From positions 1-29,693 of the forward strand of contig DIBY01000020.1 in NCBI GenBank assembly GCA_002415135.1: DNA of 29,693 bases, given 5' to 3'. The notes beneath the pieces were generated by a model. The model was given only the letters and a program-made list of their open reading frames with translations. It made no database searches and was not told where the DNA came from. Positions 14,967-23,015 of this stretch are shown piece by piece. This DNA comes from Flavobacteriales bacterium UBA5040 (GTDB taxonomy: Bacteria; Bacteroidota; Bacteroidia; Flavobacteriales; Weeksellaceae). Position 1 is the first letter of the stretch; every line of letters starts with the position of its first letter. A program made the position numbers and the translations under genes.

Positions 14967-16964
14967 ATGAAAATAAAAAACACTTTAGTTGCTCTGGCAG
15001 CGCCTTTTCTTATGAATGCGCAGAATGTTATGACTCCCGAAATCTTGTGGACGCTTAATAAAATAGGAGTGTCTGCAGTTTCACCAGATCAAAATTCCCT
15101 TATTTACAGTATTGGAAAAACCGATCTTAAAACGGAGAAAAATAATAAGAAGAATTATTTCTTTAATATAAAAACTTCCCAAGCGACGGCGCTGGATTTA
15201 GGCAAGAAATCTTTAATTCAGTGGGATGCTAACGGAATTTACGCTCTGGAAGGTGAGCAAATTTATCTTTCTAAAGACGCCGGAAAAAGCTGGACCGAAT
15301 TTTATACGGTAGGGAAAGTAGATAATATTGTTATTTCTCCAGACGGTAAAAAAGTAGCGTTCAGTAAAGAAGTGTTGGTCGAAAAAGTATTGGGAAAAGA
15401 GAAATATGCTGATGTTCCAAAATCGACTGCGCATATTTATACCGACTTAAACCACCGTCATTGGGATTATTTTAATGAGGGGAAATACAACCACGTTTTT
15501 GTAGTTAATGTTTCTGAAGCGGCTGATCAAGCGAAAGATCTGTTGGAAGGAAAAGCTTGGGACTCACCACAAAGACCTTTTGGTGGGACAGAAGATTTTA
15601 TTTTTACTCCAGATTCCAGCCAGCTTCTATATGTGACAAAACCTTTTAGTGGTAAAGAATATGCCTTTTCAACCAACACTGATGTTTATGCATACGACTT
15701 AGCAACAGGAGCGGTAAAAAATCTTACGGAAAGCAATAAAGGATATGATGTTTCACCGCAGTTTTCTCCAGACGGAAAGTATTTATACTGGATGTCAATG
15801 GCTAGAGACGGTTATGAGGCTGACAAAAATGATCTAAAGATCATGGACTGGAAATCAGGTAAAACAACGAATCTAACCCAAGGATGGGATGAAAGTGTTA
15901 CCGGTTCAGTTTTCTGGTCTCAAGATTCTAAAAACATTTACTTTACGTCGGCTTGGAAAGGAACTAAACAGTTGTTTTCTTTGAATCCGAAAAATTCTAA
16001 AATTCAACAGATCACCAAAGGTGATTTTGATTTGAATGATATCTACGCTCAGAATAAAAATTCGTTATTGGTTGCCAGAAACGACATGAATCATAATCCA
16101 GATTTATTTTCTGTTGATTTGAAAAATGGTTCGATGAAACAAGTAACCGAAGTCAATAAGAAAAATTACGAAAGCATTACTCCGTCAAAAACGGAACTGA
16201 AAATGGTGAAAACTACGGACGGAAAGGAAATGGGTGTTTGGTTTATTTATCCACCAAATTTTGATGCAAATAAGAAATATCCAACCTTATTGTATTGTCA
16301 GGGTGGACCACAATCTGCCTTAACTCAATCTTTCAGTGTTCGATGGAATTTCGCTTTAATGGCAGCCAATGATTACATCGTTGTAGCACCAAATAGAAGA
16401 GGAATGCCAGGTTGGGGAACGAAGTGGAATGAAGATATTTCTAAAGACTGGGGCGGACAGGTAATGCAGGATTATTTAGCAGCCGCAGATTATGCGAAAA
16501 CTTTATCTTTTGTTGATGGCGACCGAATGGGCGTTGTTGGAGCTAGTTACGGTGGTTACAGTGCAATGATGTTGGCTGGAATTCATGAAAACCGTTTCAA
16601 AACATTTATCGCACATGACGGACTTTTTGATATGAAATCGTGGTATTTGACCACTGAAGAATTATTTTTTGCAAAATGGGATCTAGGAGGTTCGCCGTAT
16701 GACGAGCCAACTCCGAAATCGTACACCGAATTTAATCCATCAAACTACGTGAACAAATGGAATAAACCAATGATGATCATTCAAGGTGGAATTGATTACC
16801 GAGTTCCTTACGAACAAGGTCAAGAAGCTTTCCAGGCAGCGAAGCTGCAAGGTCTAAAAGCAAAGTTCCTTTATTTCCCGAACGAAAATCACTGGGTTTT
16901 ACACCCACAAAATGGTTTGGTTTGGCAGAGAGAATTTTTCGAATGGTTGAAAGAAACTTTATAA
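14967..16964 (+). CDS. Secreted S9 family prolyl oligopeptidase-like peptidase (DPP5-type)
   Basis: 665-residue periplasmic/exported serine peptidase. Signal peptide at residues 1-19 (ends in MNAQ). Residues about 25-400 form the WD-like beta-propeller with repeated SPDGK-type turns (SPDQNSL, SPDGKKVAF, SPDGKYLYW), and the C-terminal alpha/beta-hydrolase carries the triad S527 in GASYGGY, D610 in GGIDYRVP and H642 in NENHW. The architecture and NRRGMPGWG segment fit the dipeptidyl-peptidase 5/acylaminoacyl-peptidase group, which removes N-terminal dipeptides; the substrate preference is inferred. Single gene with its own promoter element and strong terminator. Confidence 0.93.
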   Translation: MKIKNTLVALAAPFLMNAQNVMTPEILWTLNKIGVSAVSPDQNSLIYSIGKTDLKTEKNNKKNYFFNIKTSQATALDLGKKSLIQWDANGIYALEGEQIYLSKDAGKSWTEFYTVGKVDNIVISPDGKKVAFSKEVLVEKVLGKEKYADVPKSTAHIYTDLNHRHWDYFNEGKYNHVFVVNVSEAADQAKDLLEGKAWDSPQRPFGGTEDFIFTPDSSQLLYVTKPFSGKEYAFSTNTDVYAYDLATGAVKNLTESNKGYDVSPQFSPDGKYLYWMSMARDGYEADKNDLKIMDWKSGKTTNLTQGWDESVTGSVFWSQDSKNIYFTSAWKGTKQLFSLNPKNSKIQQITKGDFDLNDIYAQNKNSLLVARNDMNHNPDLFSVDLKNGSMKQVTEVNKKNYESITPSKTELKMVKTTDGKEMGVWFIYPPNFDANKKYPTLLYCQGGPQSALTQSFSVRWNFALMAANDYIVVAPNRRGMPGWGTKWNEDISKDWGGQVMQDYLAAADYAKTLSFVDGDRMGVVGASYGGYSAMMLAGIHENRFKTFIAHDGLFDMKSWYLTTEELFFAKWDLGGSPYDEPTPKSYTEFNPSNYVNKWNKPMMIIQGGIDYRVPYEQGQEAFQAAKLQGLKAKFLYFPNENHWVLHPQNGLVWQREFFEWLKETL

Positions 16965-16974
16965 CTCAAATTAT

Positions 16975-17006
16975 AGAAGTTCAGAGAAATCTGAACTTCT
17001 TTTTTA
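16975..17006 (+). terminator. Terminator after the S9 peptidase
   Basis: Perfect 11-bp stem AGAAGTTCAGA / TCTGAACTTCT with a GAAA tetraloop, then TTTTTAT. Confidence 0.9.
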
Positions 17007-17021
17007 TACTAATTTTAAGCA

Positions 17022-17507
17022 ATGAATCGTATTTCTTCATTCCCACCAATTGTTTCTGAAGATTCTAAAATTTTAATTTTAGGTTCGGTGCCAGGTATAA
17101 AATCTTTGGAAATGAAGGAATATTATGCACATCCACAAAATAAATTCTGGCGCATCTTATTTGCATTATTTCAGGAGGATTTTACGGCAGATTATGCTGA
17201 AAAAATGGAATTACTAAAGAAGAATAAAATTGCAGTTTGGGACGTGATTGATTCCTGTGAACGGAAAGGAAGTTTGGATACTGAAATTAAAAACGAAGCT
17301 CATCACGACATTTTGCAATTGCTGCAAGATTTCCCTTCCATAAAAGTGATCTTTTGCAATGGCCAGAAATCCTTCAAAACTTTAAGAAAGATTCTTCCAG
17401 ATGATCTGAAAATTCCAATACTGGTTTTGGCATCGACATCGCCCGCTTATACGATTCCGTATCAACAGAAATTAAAAGACTGGTCTGTGTTAAAATCATT
17501 TCTCTGA
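17022..17507 (+). CDS. HDG-like uracil/deoxyinosine DNA glycosylase (UDG superfamily, family 6 type)
   Basis: 161-residue single-domain UDG-fold protein. Motif 1 is GSVPGIKSLE followed by EYYAHPQNKFW, with N40 at the position of the key asparagine of hypoxanthine-DNA glycosylases. WDVIDSCERKGSLD follows, and motif 2 is STSPAY at residues 138-143. This wording matches DNA-deoxyinosine glycosylases, which remove hypoxanthine arising from adenine deamination, more closely than the Mug or UdgB families. Activity on uracil is uncertain. It starts 16 bp after the previous gene's terminator and has no visible partner. Confidence 0.87.
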   Translation: MNRISSFPPIVSEDSKILILGSVPGIKSLEMKEYYAHPQNKFWRILFALFQEDFTADYAEKMELLKKNKIAVWDVIDSCERKGSLDTEIKNEAHHDILQLLQDFPSIKVIFCNGQKSFKTLRKILPDDLKIPILVLASTSPAYTIPYQQKLKDWSVLKSFL

Positions 17508-17577
17508 AGAAAGTCCATTTATTTTTAAAGTATTTTAAAAAAGGAAATCAAGAAAAAGAAAATAATCTTGATTGAAT

Positions 17578-17610
17578 AAAAAAAGACCGGAACTTAATTC
17601 CAGTCTTTTT
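17578..17610. terminator. Bidirectional terminator between convergent genes
   Basis: AAAAAGACCGGAA and TTCCAGTCTTTTT pair with one mismatch around a CTTAA loop, with A and T tracts on both sides, so it can serve the HDG-like gene (plus) and the lipoprotein gene (minus). Confidence 0.8.
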
Positions 17611-17617
17611 GCTTTTG

Positions 17618-18166
17618 CTACAGTTGAACCTTTATTTTAAAGCCAGCATTCATTTTTATTTTAAGTTGATCTGCCGTAACTCTGCTTCCCATGATCTCGA
17701 TCACTAAAAAATTTTGATTGGTTCTGAAATATTCTAGAATTTCAGCATCTTCCAAATTAAAGACAATCATATTTGGATTGGTATTATCGTACGCTGTGGC
17801 AATCAAACGTTCGGCTTGATTAGGAGCTTTAATATAAATTTTTGCGTTTTTGATCACATCTAATTTATTCCCCAACGTCGAACTTACATACTCCATACTC
17901 AAAGTATTCAATTTTACCGATTTCAAATTATTGATGGAGAAATTGGGATTGTTTTCTTTAATTTTTGTATCCAGATCAATATTCATCGGAATATCTGGAG
18001 ATTTAGTATAAGCTGTTGTACTTACAGCGGCGAACGGAACATCCAGCGTAGTGCTGAACGGAACGTCAAATGGTGGCAAAACATCAAGCACAGAATTGAC
18101 AATATCTCTACAACTTGTCATAAAAAACAGGACGAATATGCCGATCAATAATGATAATTTTTTCAT
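17618..18166 (-). CDS. Lipoprotein of unrecognised family
   Basis: 182 residues starting with a lipoprotein signal (MKKLSLLIGIFVLFFMTSC, Cys19, lipobox MTSC), so it should be anchored in the membrane. The mature part is polar with regular beta strands (VKLNTLSMEYVSS, AKIYIKAP, NFLVIEIMGSRV, LKIKMNAGFKIKVQL), suggesting an immunoglobulin-like or jellyroll sandwich. I do not recognise the family. It is divergent from the gene at 18308, separated by 141 bp that carries that gene's promoter. Nothing indicates its role. Confidence 0.72.
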   Translation of the reverse strand: MKKLSLLIGIFVLFFMTSCRDIVNSVLDVLPPFDVPFSTTLDVPFAAVSTTAYTKSPDIPMNIDLDTKIKENNPNFSINNLKSVKLNTLSMEYVSSTLGNKLDVIKNAKIYIKAPNQAERLIATAYDNTNPNMIVFNLEDAEILEYFRTNQNFLVIEIMGSRVTADQLKIKMNAGFKIKVQL

Positions 18167-18210
18167 AATAGTAATTTTGATTTTTTTAAGGATTGCATTT
18201 ATTATTCCAT

Positions 18211-18243
18211 TTTGTTTTTTGATTTTAAAAATTGATATATTTG
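18211..18243 (+). promoter_or_regulatory. Complete Bacteroidota promoter, TTTG-N21-TATATTTG
   Basis: A -33 TTTG (18211-18214) and a -7 TATATTTG (18236-18243) lie 21 nt apart, within the accepted spacing. Expected leader to the ATG at 18308 is about 60 nt. Confidence 0.6.
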
Positions 18244-18307
18244 TTTTGAACTTCGACTTTCCTTTAAAGTAAGAATGGAGTAGTACTTAATTCATAAAAC
18301 CATCTCA

Positions 18308-18952
18308 ATGACGAAAATCTCTTTTCTTTTTTCATTTCTTTTTTTCAGTTTGAGTTTTAGCCAAACTTATCAATTTGATTTCCTTACGAAATATTCAAGT
18401 ACAAGTTCTAAAACAAAGAGAATAGGAGAATCTGTCACGTACAATAATTCTGATGATTTCTCTTACTACCTGCGACTGAATAAGACTAAAGAAGATTTCA
18501 CTGCAAGTTTGTACGATCATAAAAGAAATTTGGAGCATTATTTTTCTGTAATAGAAACAAAGGTCAATGGTGAAATTAGATTTCAGTTCACATACATCAA
18601 TTCTGCAAAATTGCTTACCTCTAATTTAATGAAGAATTATAGATATGAATTTTCGGAGATTTCAGCAAATGATCCTAAGGTTGTTTCCTTGAAAATTTAT
18701 CTATCCAAAAGAGCAAAGAAACCAATTAATGAAAAAGAATTTACTTTACAAAAAGCCAATAAAAATTTAATTCCATTATACCGTTCAGAATGGTTGCGTG
18801 AATATTCAGATGATGGTGAGTTACAAAAAGTAGGAAATTATATTGTTTCAAAAGCAATCGAAAAATATAAAACGGTTACCTGTGAAGTGGTTTTGAAAGA
18901 GTATAAAAATGTGGATTTGCAATTAGTCGTTCCTGCAAAATTGAACATGTAA
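18308..18952 (+). CDS. Secreted protein of unknown function
   Basis: 214 residues with a signal peptide at 1-19 (ending LSFSQ, cleavage likely before or after the Gln). The mature protein is basic and rich in beta strands (YQFDFLTKYSS, DFSYYLRLNKTKEDF, GEIRFQFTYINSAKLL), with a more helical C-terminal part (NYIVSKAIEKYKTVTCEVVLKEYKN). I do not recognise a family. A good promoter element is upstream. No neighbour on the same strand before queA, so it is probably monocistronic. Confidence 0.72.
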   Translation: MTKISFLFSFLFFSLSFSQTYQFDFLTKYSSTSSKTKRIGESVTYNNSDDFSYYLRLNKTKEDFTASLYDHKRNLEHYFSVIETKVNGEIRFQFTYINSAKLLTSNLMKNYRYEFSEISANDPKVVSLKIYLSKRAKKPINEKEFTLQKANKNLIPLYRSEWLREYSDDGELQKVGNYIVSKAIEKYKTVTCEVVLKEYKNVDLQLVVPAKLNM

Positions 18953-19062
18953 GTTTATGTTTTCCTAAAATAATTGATCTCTGAAATGAGGTTGTTATTA
19001 GATCTTGTTTTTACATATTTAAACCTCAAATAAGCTTGAATATTATTAAAGAGGGCATTTAC

Positions 19063-19093
19063 TTGACTTTGCCTTTTCAATGTCGTATATTTG
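19063..19093 (+). promoter_or_regulatory. queA: Bacteroidota promoter of the queA unit, TTG-N20-TATATTTG
   Basis: TTGAC at 19063-19067 and TATATTTG at 19086-19093 are spaced as in known Bacteroidota promoters. The leader to the queA ATG would be about 48 nt. Confidence 0.65.
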
Positions 19094-19146
19094 CACTCCG
19101 AAATTTTTCTATTTTGGATCTAATTTTTAAACCGTAATTTAAAAAG

Positions 19147-20196
19147 ATGAAAACATCCCATTTTAATTTTGACTTGCCAGAAGAGCTTTTGGCAGAACAT
19201 CCATCAGAACACAGAGACGATGCGAAACTCATGGTTTTGAACCGTGCAACGCAAACGATTGAACATAAAAGTTTCAAAGATATTGTAGATTATTTCGATG
19301 AGAAAGATCTATTTATCTTTAATAATACCAAAGTTTTCCCAGCAAGACTTTACGGAAATAAAGAGAAAACGGGTGCAAAGATTGAAGTTTTCTTGTTAAG
19401 AGAATTAGATAAAGAAACACGTGTTTGGGACGTATTGGTTGATCCGGCGCGTAAAATCAGAATCGGTAATAAATTATTCTTTACTGAAGATGAAGGTTTG
19501 GTTGCTGAAGTTATCGACAATACGACTTCCAGAGGTAGAACTTTAAGATTTTTATACGATGGTTCTTACGAAGAATTCCGTACTAAATTGAAAGAACTAG
19601 GTGAAACTCCACTTCCAAAATATATCAAAAGAGACGTAGAGCCAGAAGATGCAGAACGTTACCAAACGATTTATGCAAAACACGAAGGAGCTGTAGCGGC
19701 GCCAACTGCAGGCTTACACTTTTCCAGACATCTAATGAAAAGATTAGAGATCAAAGGAATTGATTTTGCTGAAATTACCCTTCACGTTGGTTTGGGAACT
19801 TTCAACCCGATCGAAGTTGAAGATTTATCCAAGCACAAAATGGAATCTGAAGAAGCGATCATCACTCAGGAAAACGCAGATATCATTAACAAAGCAGTTG
19901 CAGATGGTAGAAGAGTTTGTGCGGTTGGAACTACGACCATGAGAACGATTGAGACCTCAGTTTCTTCAAACAGAAAAATCGGACCTTATCACGGTTGGAC
20001 GAATAAATTTATTTTCCCTCCGCATGATTTCGGTGTTGCCAACTGTATGATCACCAACTTCCACACTCCAAAATCTACATTAATGATGATGGTTGCAGCA
20101 TTTGCAGGAAAAGATTTTTTAATGCACGCTTACGAAGAAGCTGTAAAACATAAATATAAATTCTATTCTTACGGTGATGCCATGTTAATCATCTAA
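19147..20196 (+). CDS. queA: S-adenosylmethionine:tRNA ribosyltransferase-isomerase
   Basis: Transfers and isomerises the ribosyl part of SAM onto 7-aminomethyl-7-deazaguanine in tRNA to form epoxyqueuosine. The 349-residue length is typical. Clear family blocks are FDLPEELLAEHPSEHRDDAKLMVLNR near the N-terminus, FNNTKVFPARLYG around residues 58-70, HEGAVAAPTAGLHFS around 178-192, LHVGLGTF, and TNFHTPKSTLMMMVAAFAG near 300. No other queuosine gene is in the window. rlmN follows after 90 bp, separated by a palindromic AT-rich spacer. Confidence 0.98.
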   Translation: MKTSHFNFDLPEELLAEHPSEHRDDAKLMVLNRATQTIEHKSFKDIVDYFDEKDLFIFNNTKVFPARLYGNKEKTGAKIEVFLLRELDKETRVWDVLVDPARKIRIGNKLFFTEDEGLVAEVIDNTTSRGRTLRFLYDGSYEEFRTKLKELGETPLPKYIKRDVEPEDAERYQTIYAKHEGAVAAPTAGLHFSRHLMKRLEIKGIDFAEITLHVGLGTFNPIEVEDLSKHKMESEEAIITQENADIINKAVADGRRVCAVGTTTMRTIETSVSSNRKIGPYHGWTNKFIFPPHDFGVANCMITNFHTPKSTLMMMVAAFAGKDFLMHAYEEAVKHKYKFYSYGDAMLII

Positions 20197-20218
20197 GAAA
20201 AATATCAATAAAGATTTT

Positions 20219-20283
20219 AAATTTTAGATTAAATTCATTTCGGTGTTTTTAATCTAAAATTTATCATTTAAAATCTAAAATTA
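20219..20283. repeat. AT-rich inverted and direct repeat in the queA-rlmN spacer
   Basis: A 15-base perfect inverted repeat (AAATTTTAGATTAAA at 20219-20233 and its complement at 20248-20262) is followed by a third partial copy, AAAATCTAAAATT, ending just before the rlmN TTG start. With no G/C-rich stem or T tract it is a weak terminator candidate; it could be a folded spacer or a degenerate repeat. Confidence 0.7.
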
Positions 20284-20285
20284 TT

Positions 20286-21320
20286 TTGAAGGATATCCGA
20301 ACTTTAACACTCGATCAATTACAGGAATATTTCGTCTCTCTAGGCGAAAAACCTTTCCGTGCAAAACAAGTCTATGACTGGCTTTGGAGCAAGAATATGC
20401 ATTCGATCGATGAGATGACGAATCTTTCTAAAGATCTGAGGGATCGTATTTCACAGGAATATATGATCAATCCGATTTCGGTCGATCAATTGCAACGTTC
20501 GAAAGACGGAACTATTAAAAACGGTGTGAAATTACACGACGGACTTATGGTAGAATCCGTTTTAATTCCTACCGAAACCAGAACTACAGCTTGTGTTTCT
20601 TCCCAGGTTGGTTGCTCTCTAAATTGTGAGTTTTGTGCCACCGCGCGTTTGAAAAGAATGCGAAATCTTGAAGTCGCAGAGATTGTAGATCAAGTGGCGC
20701 TGATTGACAAACAAAGTAAATTATATTTTGACCGACCACTATCAAACATTGTGTTTATGGGAATGGGCGAGCCAATGATGAATTATAAAAACGTTGTTGA
20801 ATCCATTAAAAAAATTACTGAACCTTCAGGTTTAGGAATGTCTCCCAGAAGGATTACCGTTTCGACCTCTGGAATTCCAAAGATGATCAAGATGTTGGCT
20901 GACGAAGAAATTCGGGTCAATTTAGCATTGTCTTTACATTCTGCCATCGAAAAAAAGAGAAATGAAATCATGCCTTTTTCCGATAAATTTCCTCTAACTG
21001 ATATCATGGATTCCCTAAAGTATTGGTACGAAAAAACCGGAAATATTATCACTTTTGAATATTGTGTTTGGAAAGGAATTAATGATGAAGATGAAGATAT
21101 CACAGCTTTGATTCGTTATTGTAAGCAGATTCCAAGTAAAGTTAATCTTATTCAATACAATCCAATCGGTGACGGAAAATATGATCAATGCAACAAAGCA
21201 GCGGAAGATAATTACGTTCGGCAATTAGAAAAAGCTGGAATTACTGTTTTGATCCGTAGAAGTCGCGGTGGCGATATCGATGCCGCCTGTGGACAACTCG
21301 CCAACAAAAGCAGTGAGTAA
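20286..21320 (+). CDS. rlmN: 23S rRNA A2503-C2 / tRNA A37-C2 methyltransferase (RlmN)
   Basis: Radical-SAM methyltransferase modifying adenine-2503 of 23S rRNA and A37 of some tRNAs. The 4Fe-4S triad is C110, C114 and C117 (CSLNCEFC), the SAM-binding region is MGMGEPMMNY, and the second catalytic cysteine is C335 near the C-terminus (DAACGQ). The start is TTG: no in-frame ATG lies between the upstream stop at 20250 and this point, and TTG gives the normal N-terminus KDIRTLTLDQLQEYF. Its stop overlaps the DUF1275 start by one base, so translational coupling is likely. Confidence 0.96.
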   Translation: MKDIRTLTLDQLQEYFVSLGEKPFRAKQVYDWLWSKNMHSIDEMTNLSKDLRDRISQEYMINPISVDQLQRSKDGTIKNGVKLHDGLMVESVLIPTETRTTACVSSQVGCSLNCEFCATARLKRMRNLEVAEIVDQVALIDKQSKLYFDRPLSNIVFMGMGEPMMNYKNVVESIKKITEPSGLGMSPRRITVSTSGIPKMIKMLADEEIRVNLALSLHSAIEKKRNEIMPFSDKFPLTDIMDSLKYWYEKTGNIITFEYCVWKGINDEDEDITALIRYCKQIPSKVNLIQYNPIGDGKYDQCNKAAEDNYVRQLEKAGITVLIRRSRGGDIDAACGQLANKSSE

Positions 21321-22042
21321 TGTTTTCGCACATCGGCAAAACCAGAACGCCAAAACATAATCTCGGAATTGCGTCCTTACTTTCATTTGTTGCTGGATTA
21401 GTGAATGTGGTCGGATTTTTTTCCGTTCAAAAATTAACCACCAACGTAACCGGACATTTTGCCTTTTTCGTAGATGAATTTTTCAAATTGAATTTCCAAA
21501 ATGCTTTTCATGTTGCGCTTTTTGTAATTTTCTTTTTTTTGGGTGCTTTCTTCGCCAACTTTATGGTAGAAACCTATTCCAGAATTCGCGAAAGTGAAAC
21601 GTATATATTTCCAATTATCACAGAAGCATTAATTCTTGCTGTAATTGCATTTACTGGAAGTTATTTAATAGCAGAAAATCCAGATGTTATTGCTTTCAGT
21701 TTACTTTTTGCGATGGGAATGCAAAACTCTTTGGTGACCAGCATTTCAAAATCGATTGTTCGAACCACGCACTTAACAGGACTTTTCACCGATATGGGAA
21801 TAGAATTTTCTCAACTCTTTTTTTACAAAGATCAGTTTCATAAAAGACGTTTAATAAAGTCTATCAAATTGCGATTGACCATTATTTTTATGTTCTTTTT
21901 TGGTGGATTATCGGGTGGAGTGCTCTTTGAACATTTTGGCATAAAGAGTTTAATTGTAGGATCAGCCATTTTACTTGGCGGCATACTCTATGATTTTATT
22001 AAAATTAAATTTCTCCTACGACGAAGAAGACGAAGATTATGA
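21320..22042 (+). CDS. DUF1275 (YoaK family) membrane protein
   Basis: 240-residue inner-membrane protein with six or seven hydrophobic segments. DUF1275 features are visible: LLSFVAGLVNVVGFFS at the N-terminus, KLTTNVTGHFA, and FAMGMQNSLVTSISKSIVRTTHLTGLFTDMGIE in the middle. Transport or signalling functions have been suggested for the family, but none is established. The C-terminus is an unusual basic tail of six consecutive arginines (LLRRRRRRL). It is joined to rlmN by a TAATG overlap and to the next gene by an ATGA overlap. Confidence 0.87.
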   Translation: MFSHIGKTRTPKHNLGIASLLSFVAGLVNVVGFFSVQKLTTNVTGHFAFFVDEFFKLNFQNAFHVALFVIFFFLGAFFANFMVETYSRIRESETYIFPIITEALILAVIAFTGSYLIAENPDVIAFSLLFAMGMQNSLVTSISKSIVRTTHLTGLFTDMGIEFSQLFFYKDQFHKRRLIKSIKLRLTIIFMFFFGGLSGGVLFEHFGIKSLIVGSAILLGGILYDFIKIKFLLRRRRRRL

Positions 22043-22923
22043 AGAAACTGATCCTATTATTTTCAATACTTATTTCGCTCAGTTTTTCTGCTCAGCAGGA
22101 TTATGACTGGTTTAAAATTAATAAATACCGAACCGCAGTTCTCAATGATTCTATCAAAGAAAACTCTGGTTTAAATTTTTTCAACGATCGTCTTTTTACT
22201 ATTAATGACAGTGGAAACAGCTCTGAAATTTTTGAAATAAACCAACAAACGGGCAAAATCAAAAACGTTTTCAAAACCGATTTAATTAATAAAGACTGGG
22301 AGGCAATTACCTCAGATTCTATCAACTTATACATTGGCGATTTCGGAAATAATGTTGGTGTCAGGAAAGATTTGGTAATTTTTAGAATTCCTTTTGACAG
22401 TACTCTAATGGCTCCGAATATTAATAATATCACGTCCATTCCATTCTATTATCCAGAGCAGAAAGATTTCACACCAAAAAACATTAATAATGATTTTGAT
22501 GCTGAAGCGATGATTTTTCTAAATGGAAAGATTCATCTGTTTACAAAAGAATGGGCCTCAAAATCAACCACTCATTATACAATTGATCCAAATCTTGTAG
22601 ACAATCAAGCAGCAGAGAAAATAGAGACTTTTTACACTGATTACGTAGTTACTGATGCTGCCTATTTCAAACAAAGATTATATATAGTTGGTTACACTAA
22701 AAAAGCAGAAGTATTCCTCACCATCTTTACAGAATCGGAACCTGGAATTTTCTTTAAAGAGAAACCAAAGAAATATTACGTAGGAAGTTCTTTAAGCATC
22801 GGACAAATAGAAGGTATTGCCGTTGATGAGAAAGGTATTTATATTTCTGGTGAAGAATTTAATTTGCCCATTGTTAAAGTAAAACCTTATTTATATTTTA
22901 TTCCCGCTGAAAAACTGAAATAA
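22039..22923 (+). CDS. Secreted beta-propeller-like protein of unknown function
   Basis: 294 residues with a signal peptide at 1-19 (ends in LSFSAQ). The mature part has repeated beta-strand blocks with glycine/aspartate turns (RLFTINDSGNSSEIFEIN, NLYIGDFGNNVGVRKDLVIFRIP, KIHLFTKEW, RLYIVGYTKKAEVFL, IGQIEGIAVDEKGIYISGEEF), consistent with a six-bladed propeller such as phytase/esterase-like or SdiA-regulated proteins. The family name is not certain. It overlaps the DUF1275 gene by 4 bases (ATGA), the last member of the queA-rlmN unit. Confidence 0.75.
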   Translation: MKKLILLFSILISLSFSAQQDYDWFKINKYRTAVLNDSIKENSGLNFFNDRLFTINDSGNSSEIFEINQQTGKIKNVFKTDLINKDWEAITSDSINLYIGDFGNNVGVRKDLVIFRIPFDSTLMAPNINNITSIPFYYPEQKDFTPKNINNDFDAEAMIFLNGKIHLFTKEWASKSTTHYTIDPNLVDNQAAEKIETFYTDYVVTDAAYFKQRLYIVGYTKKAEVFLTIFTESEPGIFFKEKPKKYYVGSSLSIGQIEGIAVDEKGIYISGEEFNLPIVKVKPYLYFIPAEKLK

Positions 22924-22945
22924 ATAAAGTCGAAAGGCCTATAAA

Positions 22946-22978
22946 TTCTGACATATTCTTAATTTATAATTACCTTTG
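22946..22978 (+). promoter_or_regulatory. Bacteroidota promoter of the polyprenyl synthase gene, TACCTTTG
   Basis: TACCTTTG at 22971-22978 matches the -7 consensus, with TTCTG 20 nt upstream as an imperfect -33 element. The GTG start at 23016 lies 38 bases downstream. Confidence 0.55.
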
Positions 22979-23015
22979 TAGCTATTTGTAAATTTTAATC
23001 CATTATCACTCATTC

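Noticed and set aside
18970..19040. Inverted repeat TGAGGTT ... AACCTCA between the unknown secreted gene and queA
   Set aside because: The arms are only seven bases with a loop of about 30 and no T tract, so neither terminator nor riboswitch is supported. I see no preQ1 riboswitch pattern before queA.
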